A stretch of 64,000 nucleotides of DNA, taken from contig NZ_JAUDBQ010000003.1 of NCBI RefSeq assembly GCF_030372105.1, forward strand, positions 62,001 to 126,000, read 5' to 3'. Below the pieces are notes generated by a model. That model saw nothing but the letters and a program-made list of their open reading frames with translations, did not search any database and was not told the DNA's origin. Below are positions 8,588-18,335 of this stretch, one piece after another; the first letter of the stretch is position 1; every line of letters begins with the position of its first letter. This DNA is from Cellulomonas cellasea. GTDB lineage: Bacteria > Actinomycetota > Actinomycetes > Actinomycetales > Cellulomonadaceae. The position numbers were made by a program, and so were the translations under genes.

Positions 8588-10018
8588 TCACGTGCCCGCG
8601 TCGAGGATGGCGCGGATGCGGTCGAGGCGGTCGGTGACGGACCGCTCGAACCCGCGGTCGGATGGCTGGTAGTACCGGGTCCCGACGAGCTCGTCGGGCA
8701 GGTACTGCTGCGAGGCCACCGCATGCGGCTCGTCGTGGGAGTAGACGTAGCCGCGTCCATGGCCCAGGGCCCCCGCGCCGGGGTAGTGGGCGTCGCGCAG
8801 GTGCTCGGGCACCGAGCCGATGCGCCCGGCCCGCACGTCGGCCAGCGCCGCGTTGATCGCCTGGTAGGAGGCGTTCGACTTGGGGGCTGTGGCCAGGTGC
8901 ACGACAGCCTCGGCGAGGATGAGGCTCGCCTCGGGCATCCCGATCAGCGCCACCGCCTGGGCGGCGGCCACGGCGGTCTGCAGGGCGCTGGGGTCGGCCA
9001 TGCCGACGTCCTCGGCGGCGGCGATGACGATTCGGCGGGCGATGAACCGCGGGTCCTCCCCCGCGGCGATCATCCGCGCGAGGTAGTGCAGCGCGGCGTC
9101 GACGTCGGAGCCGCGCATCGACTTGATGAAGGCGCTGATGACGTCGTAGTGCTGGTCGCCGTCCCGGTCGTACCGGACGGCGGCGACGTCGATGGCCCGC
9201 TCCATCGTCGCGAGGTCGATGTGGGCGGCCGCCTCCGCGTTGTCAGGAGCCGGCGCGTCCTCGTCGTCGTTGGGCGGCCCGTCGCCAGGCGCGGGGGCCG
9301 GGGCGTGGGACAGGGCTGCGCCCGCCGCGGCCTCCAAGATCGTCAGCGCCTTGCGGGCGTCGCCACCGGCCAGGCGCAGCAGGTGCTCCTCGGCGGCGTC
9401 GTCCAGCACGACGGCGCCGCCCAGCCCGCGCTCGTCGGCGACCGCGCGGCGCACCAGGTCGCGGACATGCTCGACCTCGAGCGGGCGCAGCGTGAGCAGC
9501 AGGGAGCGGGACAGCAGCGGGGAGTTCACCGAGAAGCTCGGGTTCTCCGTGGTCGCCGCGACGAGCGTCACCCACCGGTTCTCCACGCTCGGCAGCAGGG
9601 CGTCCTGCTGGGCCTTGGTGAACCGGTGCACCTCGTCGATGAACAGGACCGTCTCCGAGGCGTCCGCGGCGAGGCGGCGGCGTGCTCCCTCGATCACGGC
9701 GCGCACGTCCTTGACCCCGGCGGTCACCGCGGACAACTCGACGAACTTGCGGCCCGAGGTGTTCGCGATGAGGTAGGCGAGGGTGGTCTTCCCGGTGCCG
9801 GGCGGCCCCCACAGCACCACCGAGCTGGGCGCCGCGCGCCGCGAGGCGCCCTCGCCGGGCTCCACGAGACGGCGCAGCGGCGAGCCGGGCACCAGCAGGT
9901 GATCCTGCCCGGCGACCTCGTCGAGGGTGCGGGGGCGCATCCGCACGGCGAGCGGCGACCCGGCTCCAGGTGCGGGGATCCCCTGCCCCGTCGAGATGAC
10001 GGAGTCGAACAGGTCCAT
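8588..10018 (-). CDS. rarA: Replication-associated recombination protein A (MgsA/WHIP family AAA ATPase)
   Basis: This 476-residue clamp-loader-like AAA+ ATPase acts at stalled replication forks. Walker A is [10 protein letters not shown] (about residues 71-80) and Walker B is FIDEVHRF. Sensor 1 (ATTENPSF) follows, and a C-terminal MgsA tetramerisation region contains [13 protein letters not shown] and the [11 protein letters not shown] block. A 45-residue low-complexity acidic/proline insert ([17 protein letters not shown]) sits in the lid region, an elaboration common in high-GC genomes. The ATG at 10018 is divergent from the MMPL gene, with 90 nt between the two starts. Confidence 0.95.
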   Translation of the reverse strand: MDLFDSVISTGQGIPAPGAGSPLAVRMRPRTLDEVAGQDHLLVPGSPLRRLVEPGEGASRRAAPSSVVLWGPPGTGKTTLAYLIANTSGRKFVELSAVTAGVKDVRAVIEGARRRLAADASETVLFIDEVHRFTKAQQDALLPSVENRWVTLVAATTENPSFSVNSPLLSRSLLLTLRPLEVEHVRDLVRRAVADERGLGGAVVLDDAAEEHLLRLAGGDARKALTILEAAAGAALSHAPAPAPGDGPPNDDEDAPAPDNAEAAAHIDLATMERAIDVAAVRYDRDGDQHYDVISAFIKSMRGSDVDAALHYLARMIAAGEDPRFIARRIVIAAAEDVGMADPSALQTAVAAAQAVALIGMPEASLILAEAVVHLATAPKSNASYQAINAALADVRAGRIGSVPEHLRDAHYPGAGALGHGRGYVYSHDEPHAVASQQYLPDELVGTRYYQPSDRGFERSVTDRLDRIRAILDAGT

Positions 10019-10108
10019 GGCGCGAGCCTACGCACGTCCGCCGACACTTCCTCACAGACACTTCGGCCCACGGGGAGCCGGACGTGCGCGCAGCGCCTCG
10101 ATGCTGCG

Positions 10109-12355
10109 ATGCTGACCCGCGTGTTCGAAAGTCTCGGTCGCCGCGTAGCCCACCATCCACGACTCACGGTCCTGGTGTGGGCCGTCGTCACCGCACTCGG
10201 GTTCGGCCTCGCCCTGTTCGGCCTGCACGGCGAGAGCCTCTTCGACCGGCTCAGCACCGGCGAGCCCACCGTCCCGGGAGCGGAGAGCTCCGAGGGCGCC
10301 GACATCCTCGCCGAGGCCGCCGACACCGGAGCGTCGCTGAACCTGCTGGTCAACGGCGTGGACCCCACCGACCCCGAGATCGGCCCCGCGCTCGCCCCCG
10401 TGCGCCAGGAGCTCATCGAGATCGACGGCGTCGCGTCCGTCATCGACCCCTTCGCCCTGCCCGACGGAGTCGCCAACCCCGCCGCCGCACCCCTGGTCGC
10501 CGACGACGGCGAAGGGTTCCTCATCGTCGTCAGCCTCGAGCCGGGCCTCGACGAGAACGCCGAGGAGGCGGCGCTCGACGAGGTCGAGCAGGTGCTCGAG
10601 ACCGTCCCGGAGACCCTGCAGGCCGTGGCGCCGGACGCCACCGGCATCGTCGGCGGCACGAGCCTGATCTTCGAGGCCATCACCAGCCAGGTGGAGAAGG
10701 ACCTCGCCACCGGCGAGGCCATCGCGCTGCCCGTCGCCCTGCTCATCATGGTGCTGGTCTTCGGCGGGTTCCTCGCCGCGTCCATGCCGATGATCGGGGC
10801 GATCGCCTCCATCGCATTCGGCCTGGGCACGCTGCTCGGCTTCTCGTACCTGATGGACCTCGACTCGTCCGTCGTGAACGTGGTCACCCTGCTCGGCCTG
10901 GGCCTGTGCATCGACTACGGGCTGCTGATCGTCTCCCGGTTCCGTGAGGAGCTGCACCCGCTCCTCGTCGAGGACGGCGGCGAGGGCGCCCGACGCCGGC
11001 GCGGCGACGGCGCCGTCGTCACCGCCCTGACCCGCACCATGGCCACCGCAGGGCGCACCGTCGCGTTCTCCGCGCTGACCGTCGCCATCTCCATCGCCGG
11101 CCTGCTGGCCTTCCGACCCGACATCCTGCGCGCCTTCGGCGCCGCGGGAGTCGTCATCGTCCTCGTCGCCGTCGCCACCGCCCTGACCCTCGTGCCGGCG
11201 CTGCTCGTGCTGTTCGGCCGGCGCCTCGCCCGCCCCGGGCTGCTCGCCAGGATCCCCGGCATCCGCCGACTTCTCGCCCACACCGCCGACGTGCAGTCCG
11301 AGGAGGGGTTCTTCTCCCGGCTCACCGCCAGGGTCCAGCGCCACCCCTGGTGGGTCGTGCTCGGCACCGTCGTGCTGCTCGGCGCCCTCGCCTCCCCGCT
11401 GGCCCACATCGAGCTCCGCAACTCCACCACCCAGCTCCTGCCCACGGGCAGCACACAACGCGAGTACGTCACCACACTCACCGAGGACTACCCCGCCGCC
11501 ACCTCCGCGGCGGTCACCGTCATCGCCGAGACGTCCCTCGACGAGGCCACCGCCTGGGCCCAGGAGCTCACCCAGCTCGACGACGTCGCCTCAGTCGACA
11601 CCCCCACCCCCATCGGCTCCTACGTCATCATCGGCGTGCGCCCCGACACCGCCGACGCCGGGGACAGCACCTCCCAGCACGTCGTGCAGGAGATCCGCGA
11701 CCTCGACCCCCCGTTCCGCACCTGGGTCACCGGGCAGGCCGCCGGGCAGATCGACTTCATCGACGCCCTCGCCGACCGGGCCCCCTGGGCCATCGGCATC
11801 GTCGTCTTCGCGACCCTCGTGCTGCTGTTCCTCATGACCGGCTCCGTGGCCATCCCCATCAAGGCGCTGCTCACCAACGCGCTGTCCCTCGCCGCCTCCC
11901 TCGGCGTCCTCGTCTGGGCCTTCCAGGACGGCCACCTCGAGGGCATCCTCGGCTTCACCTCCACCGGGGGCATCGAGACGTACGTCGTGGCCCTCGTCGT
12001 CGCCTTCGCCTTCGGGCTCGCCATGGACTACGAGGTCTTCCTGCTCTCCCGCATTAAGGAGCTCCACGACTCCGGGCTGTCCAACGACGACGCCGTGCGC
12101 CTCGGCCTGCAGCGCTCCGGCCGCATCATCACCTCCGCCGCCGCGATCATCGTGGTCGTCTTCGCCGGATTCGTCGCCGGCAAGCTGCTGGTCATCAAGG
12201 AGGTCGGCTTCGCGCTCGCGGTCGCCGTCATCATCGACGCCACCATCGTCCGCATGCTCCTGGTGCCCGCCACCATGACCATCCTCGGCAACGTCAACTG
12301 GTGGGCGCCGAGGTTCCTGCGCCGCGTCTACGACAAGCTCTCCCTCACCCACTGA
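10109..12355 (+). CDS. MMPL/RND-family membrane transporter
   Basis: This protein of about 748 residues has the two-fold repeated RND layout: one N-terminal helix, a large extracytoplasmic loop (~50-200), a bundle of about five helices, then a second loop and bundle. The segments GLGLCIDYGLLIVSRFREEL and FAFGLAMDYEVFLLSRIKEL carry the family Asp-Tyr proton-relay pairs. Such proteins export lipids or small hydrophobic compounds; no substrate can be inferred. No clear ribosome site precedes the ATG at 10109, and an in-frame GTG at 10121 is an alternative start. The exonuclease gene follows after 19 nt, probably in the same transcript. Confidence 0.9.
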   Translation: MLTRVFESLGRRVAHHPRLTVLVWAVVTALGFGLALFGLHGESLFDRLSTGEPTVPGAESSEGADILAEAADTGASLNLLVNGVDPTDPEIGPALAPVRQELIEIDGVASVIDPFALPDGVANPAAAPLVADDGEGFLIVVSLEPGLDENAEEAALDEVEQVLETVPETLQAVAPDATGIVGGTSLIFEAITSQVEKDLATGEAIALPVALLIMVLVFGGFLAASMPMIGAIASIAFGLGTLLGFSYLMDLDSSVVNVVTLLGLGLCIDYGLLIVSRFREELHPLLVEDGGEGARRRRGDGAVVTALTRTMATAGRTVAFSALTVAISIAGLLAFRPDILRAFGAAGVVIVLVAVATALTLVPALLVLFGRRLARPGLLARIPGIRRLLAHTADVQSEEGFFSRLTARVQRHPWWVVLGTVVLLGALASPLAHIELRNSTTQLLPTGSTQREYVTTLTEDYPAATSAAVTVIAETSLDEATAWAQELTQLDDVASVDTPTPIGSYVIIGVRPDTADAGDSTSQHVVQEIRDLDPPFRTWVTGQAAGQIDFIDALADRAPWAIGIVVFATLVLLFLMTGSVAIPIKALLTNALSLAASLGVLVWAFQDGHLEGILGFTSTGGIETYVVALVVAFAFGLAMDYEVFLLSRIKELHDSGLSNDDAVRLGLQRSGRIITSAAAIIVVVFAGFVAGKLLVIKEVGFALAVAVIIDATIVRMLLVPATMTILGNVNWWAPRFLRRVYDKLSLTH

Positions 12356-12374
12356 CACCCCACAGAGCCGAGAC

Positions 12375-13493
12375 ATGACCGCGACACCCACGCTCCTGGC
12401 CGTGGACGGGAACTCCCTCGTCCACCGCTCCTTCCACGCCCTGCTCGGCACCCAGCTCACCACCCGCGACGGGCGCCCCACCTGGGCCGTCAAGGGGTTC
12501 GTCTCCCAACTCCTCGGCGCCGTCGACCGCATCGGCGCCCACGCGCTCGTCGTCGGCTTCGACGACCACACGAGCAGCGCGCGCAAGGCCGCCCACCCCC
12601 ACTACAAGGCCACCCGTGGCCCCAAGGCCCCCGAGCTCGTCCACCAGCTCCAGATGACCGCCGACCTGCTCCGCGACGCCGGGATCACCGTGGTCGTCCC
12701 CGACGGGCTCGAAGCCGACGACGTCGTCGCGTCCGCCGCCGCACAGGCCCGCGCCGCCGGCTGGTCCACAGTCGTCGTCACCTCCGACCGCGACTCCTTC
12801 GGCCTCATCGACACCAGCACCTCCGTGCTGCGCGTCATCAACGGCGGCATCGACGCCTCCCCCGTGCTCACCCCCGAACGCCTCACCACCATGATCGGCA
12901 TCGAGCCCGGGCAGTACCGCCAGTACGCAGCCCTGCGCGGCGACGCCTCCGACAACCTCACCGGGGTCCGCGGCATCGGCGAGAAGACCGCCACCAAGCT
13001 GCTCAACGCGTTCGGCAGCGTCGAGGCGGCGCTCGCGGACATCGACACGAACGGCGGGGCACGGGTCGCGGCGGAGGTGGGCAAGGCCGTCGTCGCCAAG
13101 CTCTCCAGCGCGGAAGCGCGGGAGGCGTTCTGGCAGAACGTGGAGATCATGACGATGTCCACGGACATCCCCCTCGGCCTGGACTGGGAGCAGCCCGGAG
13201 CCGGGCGCCTGCCCCTGGACCACGGCCGGGTCACGGCGGCGCTCGCCGCCCTGGAGCTCACGTCGCTCATCGGGTACGCGGGGCGGGTGCTGTGCCACGC
13301 CGGCGAGCCCGCCGCCCCGGTGGCGCGCGAGCCGTGGGCGGCTGTGGCGGACGTGCCAGACGGCCCGGAGCCCTGCTCACGCGACGAGGAGGAGCTCGCG
13401 CCGCATGACGCAGAGTTGGCGGCGGCCGCCGTCGCGGCCGAGGCGCCGCAGCCCGCCGCGGCGGACACCTGGACAGCCGACACCCTGTTCTAG
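12375..13493 (+). CDS. Stand-alone 5'-3' exonuclease (FEN/PolI N-terminal-domain type)
   Basis: This 372-residue protein has the metal-binding aspartates of FEN-family nucleases (VDGNSLVHRSF; LEADDVVASAA; VVTSDRDSFG). A helix-3-turn-helix DNA-binding block follows (GDASDNLTGVRGIGEKTATKLL, about residues 190-212). The polymerase domains of DNA polymerase I are absent. The last ~70 residues are an Ala/Glu-rich tail without homology that I recognise. Such free-standing nucleases remove 5' flaps or RNA primers. The gene ends at a strong bidirectional terminator shared with aspS. Confidence 0.88.
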   Translation: MTATPTLLAVDGNSLVHRSFHALLGTQLTTRDGRPTWAVKGFVSQLLGAVDRIGAHALVVGFDDHTSSARKAAHPHYKATRGPKAPELVHQLQMTADLLRDAGITVVVPDGLEADDVVASAAAQARAAGWSTVVVTSDRDSFGLIDTSTSVLRVINGGIDASPVLTPERLTTMIGIEPGQYRQYAALRGDASDNLTGVRGIGEKTATKLLNAFGSVEAALADIDTNGGARVAAEVGKAVVAKLSSAEAREAFWQNVEIMTMSTDIPLGLDWEQPGAGRLPLDHGRVTAALAALELTSLIGYAGRVLCHAGEPAAPVAREPWAAVADVPDGPEPCSRDEEELAPHDAELAAAAVAAEAPQPAAADTWTADTLF

Positions 13494-13530
13494 GCGGTCA
13501 AGCCCGCTCTGGGGCGCTCACACGGCCCAC

Positions 13531-13580
13531 ATGACGCTGGGGCGGGGTCGCGCACTCGCGCATCCCCGCCCCATCGTCAT
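13531..13580. terminator. Bidirectional terminator between the exonuclease gene and aspS
   Basis: The left arm (ATGACG, then TGGGGCGGGG) pairs with the right arm (CCCCGCCCCA, then CGTCAT), with single-base bulges and a small inner CGCG/CGCG stem. It lies in the 103-nt gap between two convergent genes and can serve either strand. Confidence 0.75.
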
Positions 13581-13596
13581 GGTCGACGTCTGAACG

Positions 13597-15372
13597 TCAC
13601 TCCGCCGGAGCGGCCACCGGCTTCGGCTTCGCGTCGACGCCCGCCTCGCGGCGCTGCGCCTCGCTGATCGGGGCCGGCGCGCCCGTGAGCGGGTCGTAGC
13701 CGCCACCGGACTTCGGGAAGGCGATGACATCGCGGATGGACTCCGAGCGCGTCAGCAGCGCCACGATGCGGTCCCAGCCGAACGCGATCCCGCCGTGCGG
13801 CGGCGCGCCGAACTGGAAGGCGTCGAGCAGGAAGCCGAACTTCTCCTGGGCCTCCTCCTCGCCGATGCCCATGACTCGGAAGACGCGCTCCTGCACGTCC
13901 CGCCGGTGGATACGGATCGAGCCGCCACCGATCTCGTTGCCGTTGCACACGATGTCGTAGGCGTACGCCAGCGCGGCGCCCGGGTCCTGCTCGAAGGTGT
14001 CGATCCACTCGGGCGTGGGCGAGGTGAACGCGTGGTGCACGGCGGTCCAGGCGCCCTCGCCGACGGCCACGTCGTCGTCCTCGCCGGTCGGCTTGAACAG
14101 CGGCGCGTCGACGATCCACACGAACGCCCACGCGTCGGGGTCGATGAGGTCGGCGCGGCGGCCGATCTCGAGCCGCGCGGCGCCCAGCAGGGCCTGCGCG
14201 TCGGTGCGGCGCCCGGCGGCGAAGAAGACCGCGTCACCGGGCTTCGCGCCCACGGCCTCGACCAGGCCAGCGCGCTCCGCTTCGGAGAGGTTCTTCGCGA
14301 CGGGGCCGGCGAGCTCGCCGTCCTCCGAGATGGTGACGTACGCGAGGCCCTTGGCGCCGCGCTGCTTGGCCCACTCCTGCCAGGCGTCGAACCCGCGGCG
14401 CGGCGTCGAGGCGCCGCCCGGCTGGACGACGGCGCCCACGTACGGCGCCTGGAACACGCGGAACGGCGTGTCCTTGAAGTAGTCCGTCAGCTCGACCAGC
14501 TCGAGGCCGAACCGCAGGTCGGGCTTGTCGGAGCCGTAGCGGTTCATCGCGTCGGCGAAGGTCATGCGCGGGATCGGCGTCGGGATCTTGTACCCGATGA
14601 GGTCCCACAGCGCGACGAGGATCTGCTCGCCGAGGGCGATCACGTCGTCCTGCTCGACGAAGCTCATCTCGACGTCGAGCTGGGTGAACTCCGGCTGGCG
14701 GTCCGCGCGGAAGTCCTCATCGCGGTAGCAGCGGGCGATCTGGTAGTAGCGCTCCATGCCCGCCACCATGAGCAGCTGCTTGAAGAGCTGCGGCGACTGC
14801 GGCAGCGCGTACCAGGAGCCAGGCGCGAGGCGGGCCGGCACCACGAAGTCGCGGGCGCCCTCGGGCGTGGACCGGGTCAGGGTGGGCGTCTCGATCTCGA
14901 CGAAGTCGTGCGCGTCGAGCACGCGTCGAGCGGCCTGGTTGGCCTTCGAGCGCAGGCGCATCGCGTGGGCGGGCGCGGGGCGGCGCAGGTCGAGGTAGCG
15001 GTGCTTGAGGCGGGCCTCCTCGCCGACGGTCTCGTCGAGGGCGGAGGACACCTGGAACGGGAGCGGCGCGGCCTCGTTGAGCACGACGACCTCGTCGGCG
15101 ACGACCTCGATCTCACCGGTGGCGAGGTTGGCGTTCTCGTTGCCCGCGGGCCGGCGGCCGACCTGGCCGGTGACCTGGAGCACGTACTCGTTGCGCAGGC
15201 CGTGGGCCACGGCCTCGTCACGGATGACCACCTGGGCGATGCCGGAGGCGTCCCGCAGGTCGATGAACGCCACCCCGCCGTGATCACGGCGCCGGTCCAC
15301 CCAGCCCGTGAGGGTGACGGTGGAGCCGATGTCCTCGGCTCGGAGCGAGCCGGCGGTGTGGGTGCGGAGCAC
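13597..15372 (-). CDS. aspS: Aspartyl-tRNA synthetase
   Basis: This 591-residue bacterial-type class IIb synthetase has an N-terminal OB-fold anticodon-binding domain ([21 protein letters not shown]). The class II motif 2 region is [21 protein letters not shown], a bacterial GAD insert occupies about residues 300-420, and motif 3 is [13 protein letters not shown]. The last ~20 residues are an Ala/Pro/Lys tail. The start is the GTG at 15372 with GAAGGAC six nucleotides upstream. Many actinobacteria lack AsnRS and use a non-discriminating AspRS with GatCAB; the sequence alone does not settle that here. Confidence 0.96.
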   Translation of the reverse strand: MLRTHTAGSLRAEDIGSTVTLTGWVDRRRDHGGVAFIDLRDASGIAQVVIRDEAVAHGLRNEYVLQVTGQVGRRPAGNENANLATGEIEVVADEVVVLNEAAPLPFQVSSALDETVGEEARLKHRYLDLRRPAPAHAMRLRSKANQAARRVLDAHDFVEIETPTLTRSTPEGARDFVVPARLAPGSWYALPQSPQLFKQLLMVAGMERYYQIARCYRDEDFRADRQPEFTQLDVEMSFVEQDDVIALGEQILVALWDLIGYKIPTPIPRMTFADAMNRYGSDKPDLRFGLELVELTDYFKDTPFRVFQAPYVGAVVQPGGASTPRRGFDAWQEWAKQRGAKGLAYVTISEDGELAGPVAKNLSEAERAGLVEAVGAKPGDAVFFAAGRRTDAQALLGAARLEIGRRADLIDPDAWAFVWIVDAPLFKPTGEDDDVAVGEGAWTAVHHAFTSPTPEWIDTFEQDPGAALAYAYDIVCNGNEIGGGSIRIHRRDVQERVFRVMGIGEEEAQEKFGFLLDAFQFGAPPHGGIAFGWDRIVALLTRSESIRDVIAFPKSGGGYDPLTGAPAPISEAQRREAGVDAKPKPVAAPAE

Positions 15373-15431
15373 GAAGAGTCCTTCCGGGACGGGCTGGGAA
15401 GCGCGTGGGATCCACGCACCCCCGATCCTAG

Positions 15432-16082
15432 TCAAGGTCCGGCGGGTCCCCGTCCCGAGCCGTCTGCCGCGCCGTCGGGCGTCCGGATGTGGCTGGTCAA
15501 CGCCGTGACCGAGGGCGCGCGTGGCGTGGAGCCGAACCCGAAGCCCACGGGCGGGCTCACGTCGGCGAGCCCGCCCAGGTCGTCGTCGCCCCACACCGAC
15601 CGCGCGGCGACGATGGCGTGCTGGTCGGTGGCCGCGTACCACTCGTGCCACCCGGGCCCGGCGCTGCCGGACGTGCGCACCCCGGGCAGGAGCAGCCGCG
15701 CGACGGGGTCGACTGCGGCGGCGAAGAGGCGGCCGCTCCTGTGGCCGGCGGGCGCCGCGCGCAGGATCCGGCCTAGCGGCGTCCGCCCGCCGATCGTGAT
15801 CGTGGCGTCGAGCGGCCCTGCGGTGAGCCGCCAGACCCGCTGCCCCGGGTCGGCCGCCACGATGACGGGGACGATGTGGACGTCGTCGAACGTGTAGGCC
15901 GACGCGACGAGCTCGGCGACGCCGGCGTCGGGCGCCAGCAGCAGGCGATGGCCGTCGGGGTGGGCCACCATGACGTCGGCGAACCGCCCCCAAGGGCTCA
16001 TGGTCCAGCGGCCGACGACCATCCGGGCGCCTGCGGTGGAGCCGAATCCCGCGATGTGGCCGGTGAGGCGCAAGAGCGTCAC
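15432..16082 (-). CDS. Conserved hypothetical protein, coupled to MFS exporter
   Basis: I do not recognise this 216-residue protein. It has no signal peptide or membrane segment. It reads as a compact alpha/beta protein with conserved-looking Gly/Trp/Tyr positions ([24 protein letters not shown]) and a disordered C-terminus. The GTG at 16082 overlaps the exporter stop in GTGA, so it is translated with the exporter; it also lies about 60 nt upstream of aspS on the same strand. Codon bias is like that of its neighbours, which argues for a real gene. A role connected with the exporter is only an inference from coupling. Confidence 0.75.
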   Translation of the reverse strand: MTLLRLTGHIAGFGSTAGARMVVGRWTMSPWGRFADVMVAHPDGHRLLLAPDAGVAELVASAYTFDDVHIVPVIVAADPGQRVWRLTAGPLDATITIGGRTPLGRILRAAPAGHRSGRLFAAAVDPVARLLLPGVRTSGSAGPGWHEWYAATDQHAIVAARSVWGDDDLGGLADVSPPVGFGFGSTPRAPSVTALTSHIRTPDGAADGSGRGPAGP

Positions 16083-17725
16083 TGGGTGGCGGGCCGGCGC
16101 GGGCCTGAGGGCTTGCGCCGTGTCGTCTCCTCCGGCCTGCCCGAGGGGAGCACAGCGGTGGTGGCCAGGCCGATGGCCACGAGGCCGCCCGCGACGAAGG
16201 ACGTGCGTCGCAGCGCCTCGGCGAACGCCTCGCGTGACGCCTCGGCGACTGGCTCGCCGCCCGGCTGCTGCGCGATCTCGTCGATGGCCACGCCGTCGGT
16301 GTTCTCGACCGTCTTCCCGATCTCGGACGCCTGCTCCGACGTGACCCCCTCGACCTCGCCGACCTTCTGCTCGGTGTCCGACTGCAGCCCGACGAACAGG
16401 ATGGTGCCGATGACAGCGCTGCCCAACGCCGTGCCGATGCGCCGGGCCGTCGCCTCGGTGCCGGACGCCTGCCCGCTCTCCTCCACGGGCACCTGGCCCA
16501 GGATGATGTTGACCAGCTGGGACTGCGCGAGGCCGATCCCCAGGCCGTACACGACGAGGCAGACGACCATCTTCCAGGCCGGGACGTGCGCGGACACCAC
16601 CAGGCCGAGCGACACGATGCCGATCACCTCGAGCGACATGCCGATGCGTGTGACGGTCCGTGGGCTCGTGCGGTTGGCGATAGGCGCCGCCGTCGCGCCG
16701 GCGACCAGTGCGCCCGCCGCGAGCGAGGCGGTGAGGGCGCCCGAGTGGAGCGGGCTGTAACCGAGCGCGTTCTGCACGAAGAGCGGCAAGGCGAACAGGA
16801 TGCCGAATTCGCCGAGCGAGACGATGAGGGCGACGAGCGATCCGAACCCGAACGACCTGATCTTGAACAGCGTCATGTCGATGAGCAGCGCCGCCTTGCG
16901 CCGTCGGCGCTCCTCCTCGAAGAACCACAGGCCGACCAGGGTCACCACCGCGATGGCGAACGCGATGGGCACCGGGGACAGGCCGCCCTTCGGGAACGTC
17001 ACGCCGAACAGGTGGACGTCCCGGATCGCGATCCACCAGCCGTCGGAGCGGCCCTCGATCAGCCCGAACACCAGCGCGCCGATCCCGATCGCGGACAGGG
17101 CCATCCCGATGAGGTCGCGGCCCAGCGCCTGCTCGTCGCGCGTGTTCGGCACGAACCTCAGGCAGCCCAGGATGACGACGATCGCGAGCGGCACGTTGAC
17201 GCCGAACGAGTGCCGCCACGAGTAGTACTCCGTCAGGTATCCGCCGAGCAGCGGGCCGATCCCGGCCATGCCCGCCAGGATCGCCCCGTAGATGGCGAAC
17301 GCCACGTTGCGGCGCTTGCCCTGGTACAGCGAGTTCAGCAGCGACAGCGAGTTGGGCGACAGCATCGCCCCGCCGACGCCCTGGAGGGCGCGCACGGCGA
17401 TGAGCTGGCCCCCGGTGTCGACCTGGGTGGCGAGGAAGCTGGCCCCCCCGAACACGATGGCGCCCATGACGAACACCGTGCGCCGCCCGATGCGGTCGCC
17501 GAGCCGCCCGAAGGTGATCAGCAACGCGGCGAAGACCAGTGAGTACATCGACTGGATCCACTCCGAGTCGATGGAGCTGATGTCCAGGTCCTTGATGATC
17601 TGCGGCAACGAGACGTTCACGATCGTCACGTCCATCACGATCATCGACAGGCCCAGCCCGATGAAGACGAGCGCCGTCCACCCGACGGGGCGGTCCTGCG
17701 CCCCGGCCCCCGCCCCGTGCGTCAT
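16079..17725 (-). CDS. MFS transporter, DHA2 (14-TMS) drug-exporter family
   Basis: This 548-residue membrane protein opens with a short hydrophilic N-terminus and TM1 ([20 protein letters not shown]). Motif A follows TM2 ([11 protein letters not shown]) and motif C-like [18 protein letters not shown] is in TM5. The protein has about 14 helices, the DHA2 number, with a longer hydrophilic loop near residues 460-510. Such proteins export drugs or dyes with proton antiport. The ATG at 17725 is about 100 nt from the divergent PPOX gene. No adjacent TetR or MarR regulator is present. Confidence 0.9.
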   Translation of the reverse strand: MTHGAGAGAQDRPVGWTALVFIGLGLSMIVMDVTIVNVSLPQIIKDLDISSIDSEWIQSMYSLVFAALLITFGRLGDRIGRRTVFVMGAIVFGGASFLATQVDTGGQLIAVRALQGVGGAMLSPNSLSLLNSLYQGKRRNVAFAIYGAILAGMAGIGPLLGGYLTEYYSWRHSFGVNVPLAIVVILGCLRFVPNTRDEQALGRDLIGMALSAIGIGALVFGLIEGRSDGWWIAIRDVHLFGVTFPKGGLSPVPIAFAIAVVTLVGLWFFEEERRRRKAALLIDMTLFKIRSFGFGSLVALIVSLGEFGILFALPLFVQNALGYSPLHSGALTASLAAGALVAGATAAPIANRTSPRTVTRIGMSLEVIGIVSLGLVVSAHVPAWKMVVCLVVYGLGIGLAQSQLVNIILGQVPVEESGQASGTEATARRIGTALGSAVIGTILFVGLQSDTEQKVGEVEGVTSEQASEIGKTVENTDGVAIDEIAQQPGGEPVAEASREAFAEALRRTSFVAGGLVAIGLATTAVLPSGRPEETTRRKPSGPRRPATQ

Positions 17726-17823
17726 CCACTCACGGTAGGCGCGCCGACCACGACGCGCGCGGCCGATTCTGGGATGTGCTGGCCGATACTGGGGCCCGCT
17801 GACCGATCTCGCTAGGAGTACCC

Positions 17824-18291
17824 GTGCCCCGTGCCATCGCCTCCGCCCGCCGCGTCTCGCGTGACGAGATGCTCGACTTCGTCCGAGTGCGTCACCAAGC
17901 GGTCCTGGTGACCCGACGCGCCTCGGGCGCCCCGCAGATGTCACCCGTCACCTGTGGGGTGGACGACGCCGGCCGCGTGGTCATCTCGACCTACCCGGAC
18001 CGTGCCAAGGCGGTGAATGCCCGGCGCTCGCCGGAGGTGTCGTTGTGCGTGCTGTCGGACGACTTCGACGGCCCGTACGTGCAGCTCGACGGGACCGCCG
18101 AGGTGCTCGACCTGCCGGACTCCGTCGAGCCCCTCGTCGAGTACTTCCGCTGCATCTCCGGCGAGCACCCCGACTGGGACGAGTACCGGGCGGCGATGGT
18201 CGAGCAGGGCAAGTCGCTGATCCGCGTCACCGTGGAGCAGTGGGGGCCGATCGCGAAGGGCGGGTTCCCGGCGCGACTCGCCGAGAACTGA
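17824..18291 (+). CDS. PPOX-class flavin/F420-dependent oxidoreductase
   Basis: This 155-residue split-beta-barrel protein resembles pyridoxamine 5'-phosphate oxidase and the mycobacterial Rv1155-type F420-binding enzymes. Supporting segments are LVTRRASGAPQMSPVTCGVDDAGRVVISTYPDRAKAVNARRSPEVSL and the later YVQLDGTAEVLD. The cofactor (FMN or F420) and substrate cannot be told from sequence. The GTG at 17824 has a clear AGGAG ribosome site. A perfect hairpin terminator begins five nucleotides after the stop, so the gene is monocistronic. Confidence 0.87.
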   Translation: MPRAIASARRVSRDEMLDFVRVRHQAVLVTRRASGAPQMSPVTCGVDDAGRVVISTYPDRAKAVNARRSPEVSLCVLSDDFDGPYVQLDGTAEVLDLPDSVEPLVEYFRCISGEHPDWDEYRAAMVEQGKSLIRVTVEQWGPIAKGGFPARLAEN

Positions 18292-18295
18292 CGGC

Positions 18296-18332
18296 TAGCC
18301 ACAGGCCGCACGGCGCTCGCGGCCTGTGGCTA
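18296..18332. terminator. Perfect hairpin terminator between convergent genes
   Basis: A 14-bp uninterrupted stem (TAGCCACAGGCCGC with its exact complement) closes a 9-nt loop (ACGGCGCTC). It lies immediately after the PPOX gene stop and four nucleotides from the end of the convergent recombinase-like gene, so it can terminate both. Confidence 0.85.
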
Positions 18333-18335
18333 CCC

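Noticed and set aside
8546-10108. Long plus-strand extension of the MMPL reading frame upstream of 10109
   Set aside because: It is antisense to rarA and has shadow composition; the MMPL family begins at the first membrane helix near 10109.
13795-15897. 700-codon plus-strand open frame across aspS
   Set aside because: It is a shadow of the aspartyl-tRNA synthetase gene without domain similarity.
18296-18332. A possible att site at the perfect palindrome near the recombinase-like gene
   Set aside because: Its position directly after a stop codon and between convergent genes is explained by a terminator, and no second copy is visible.
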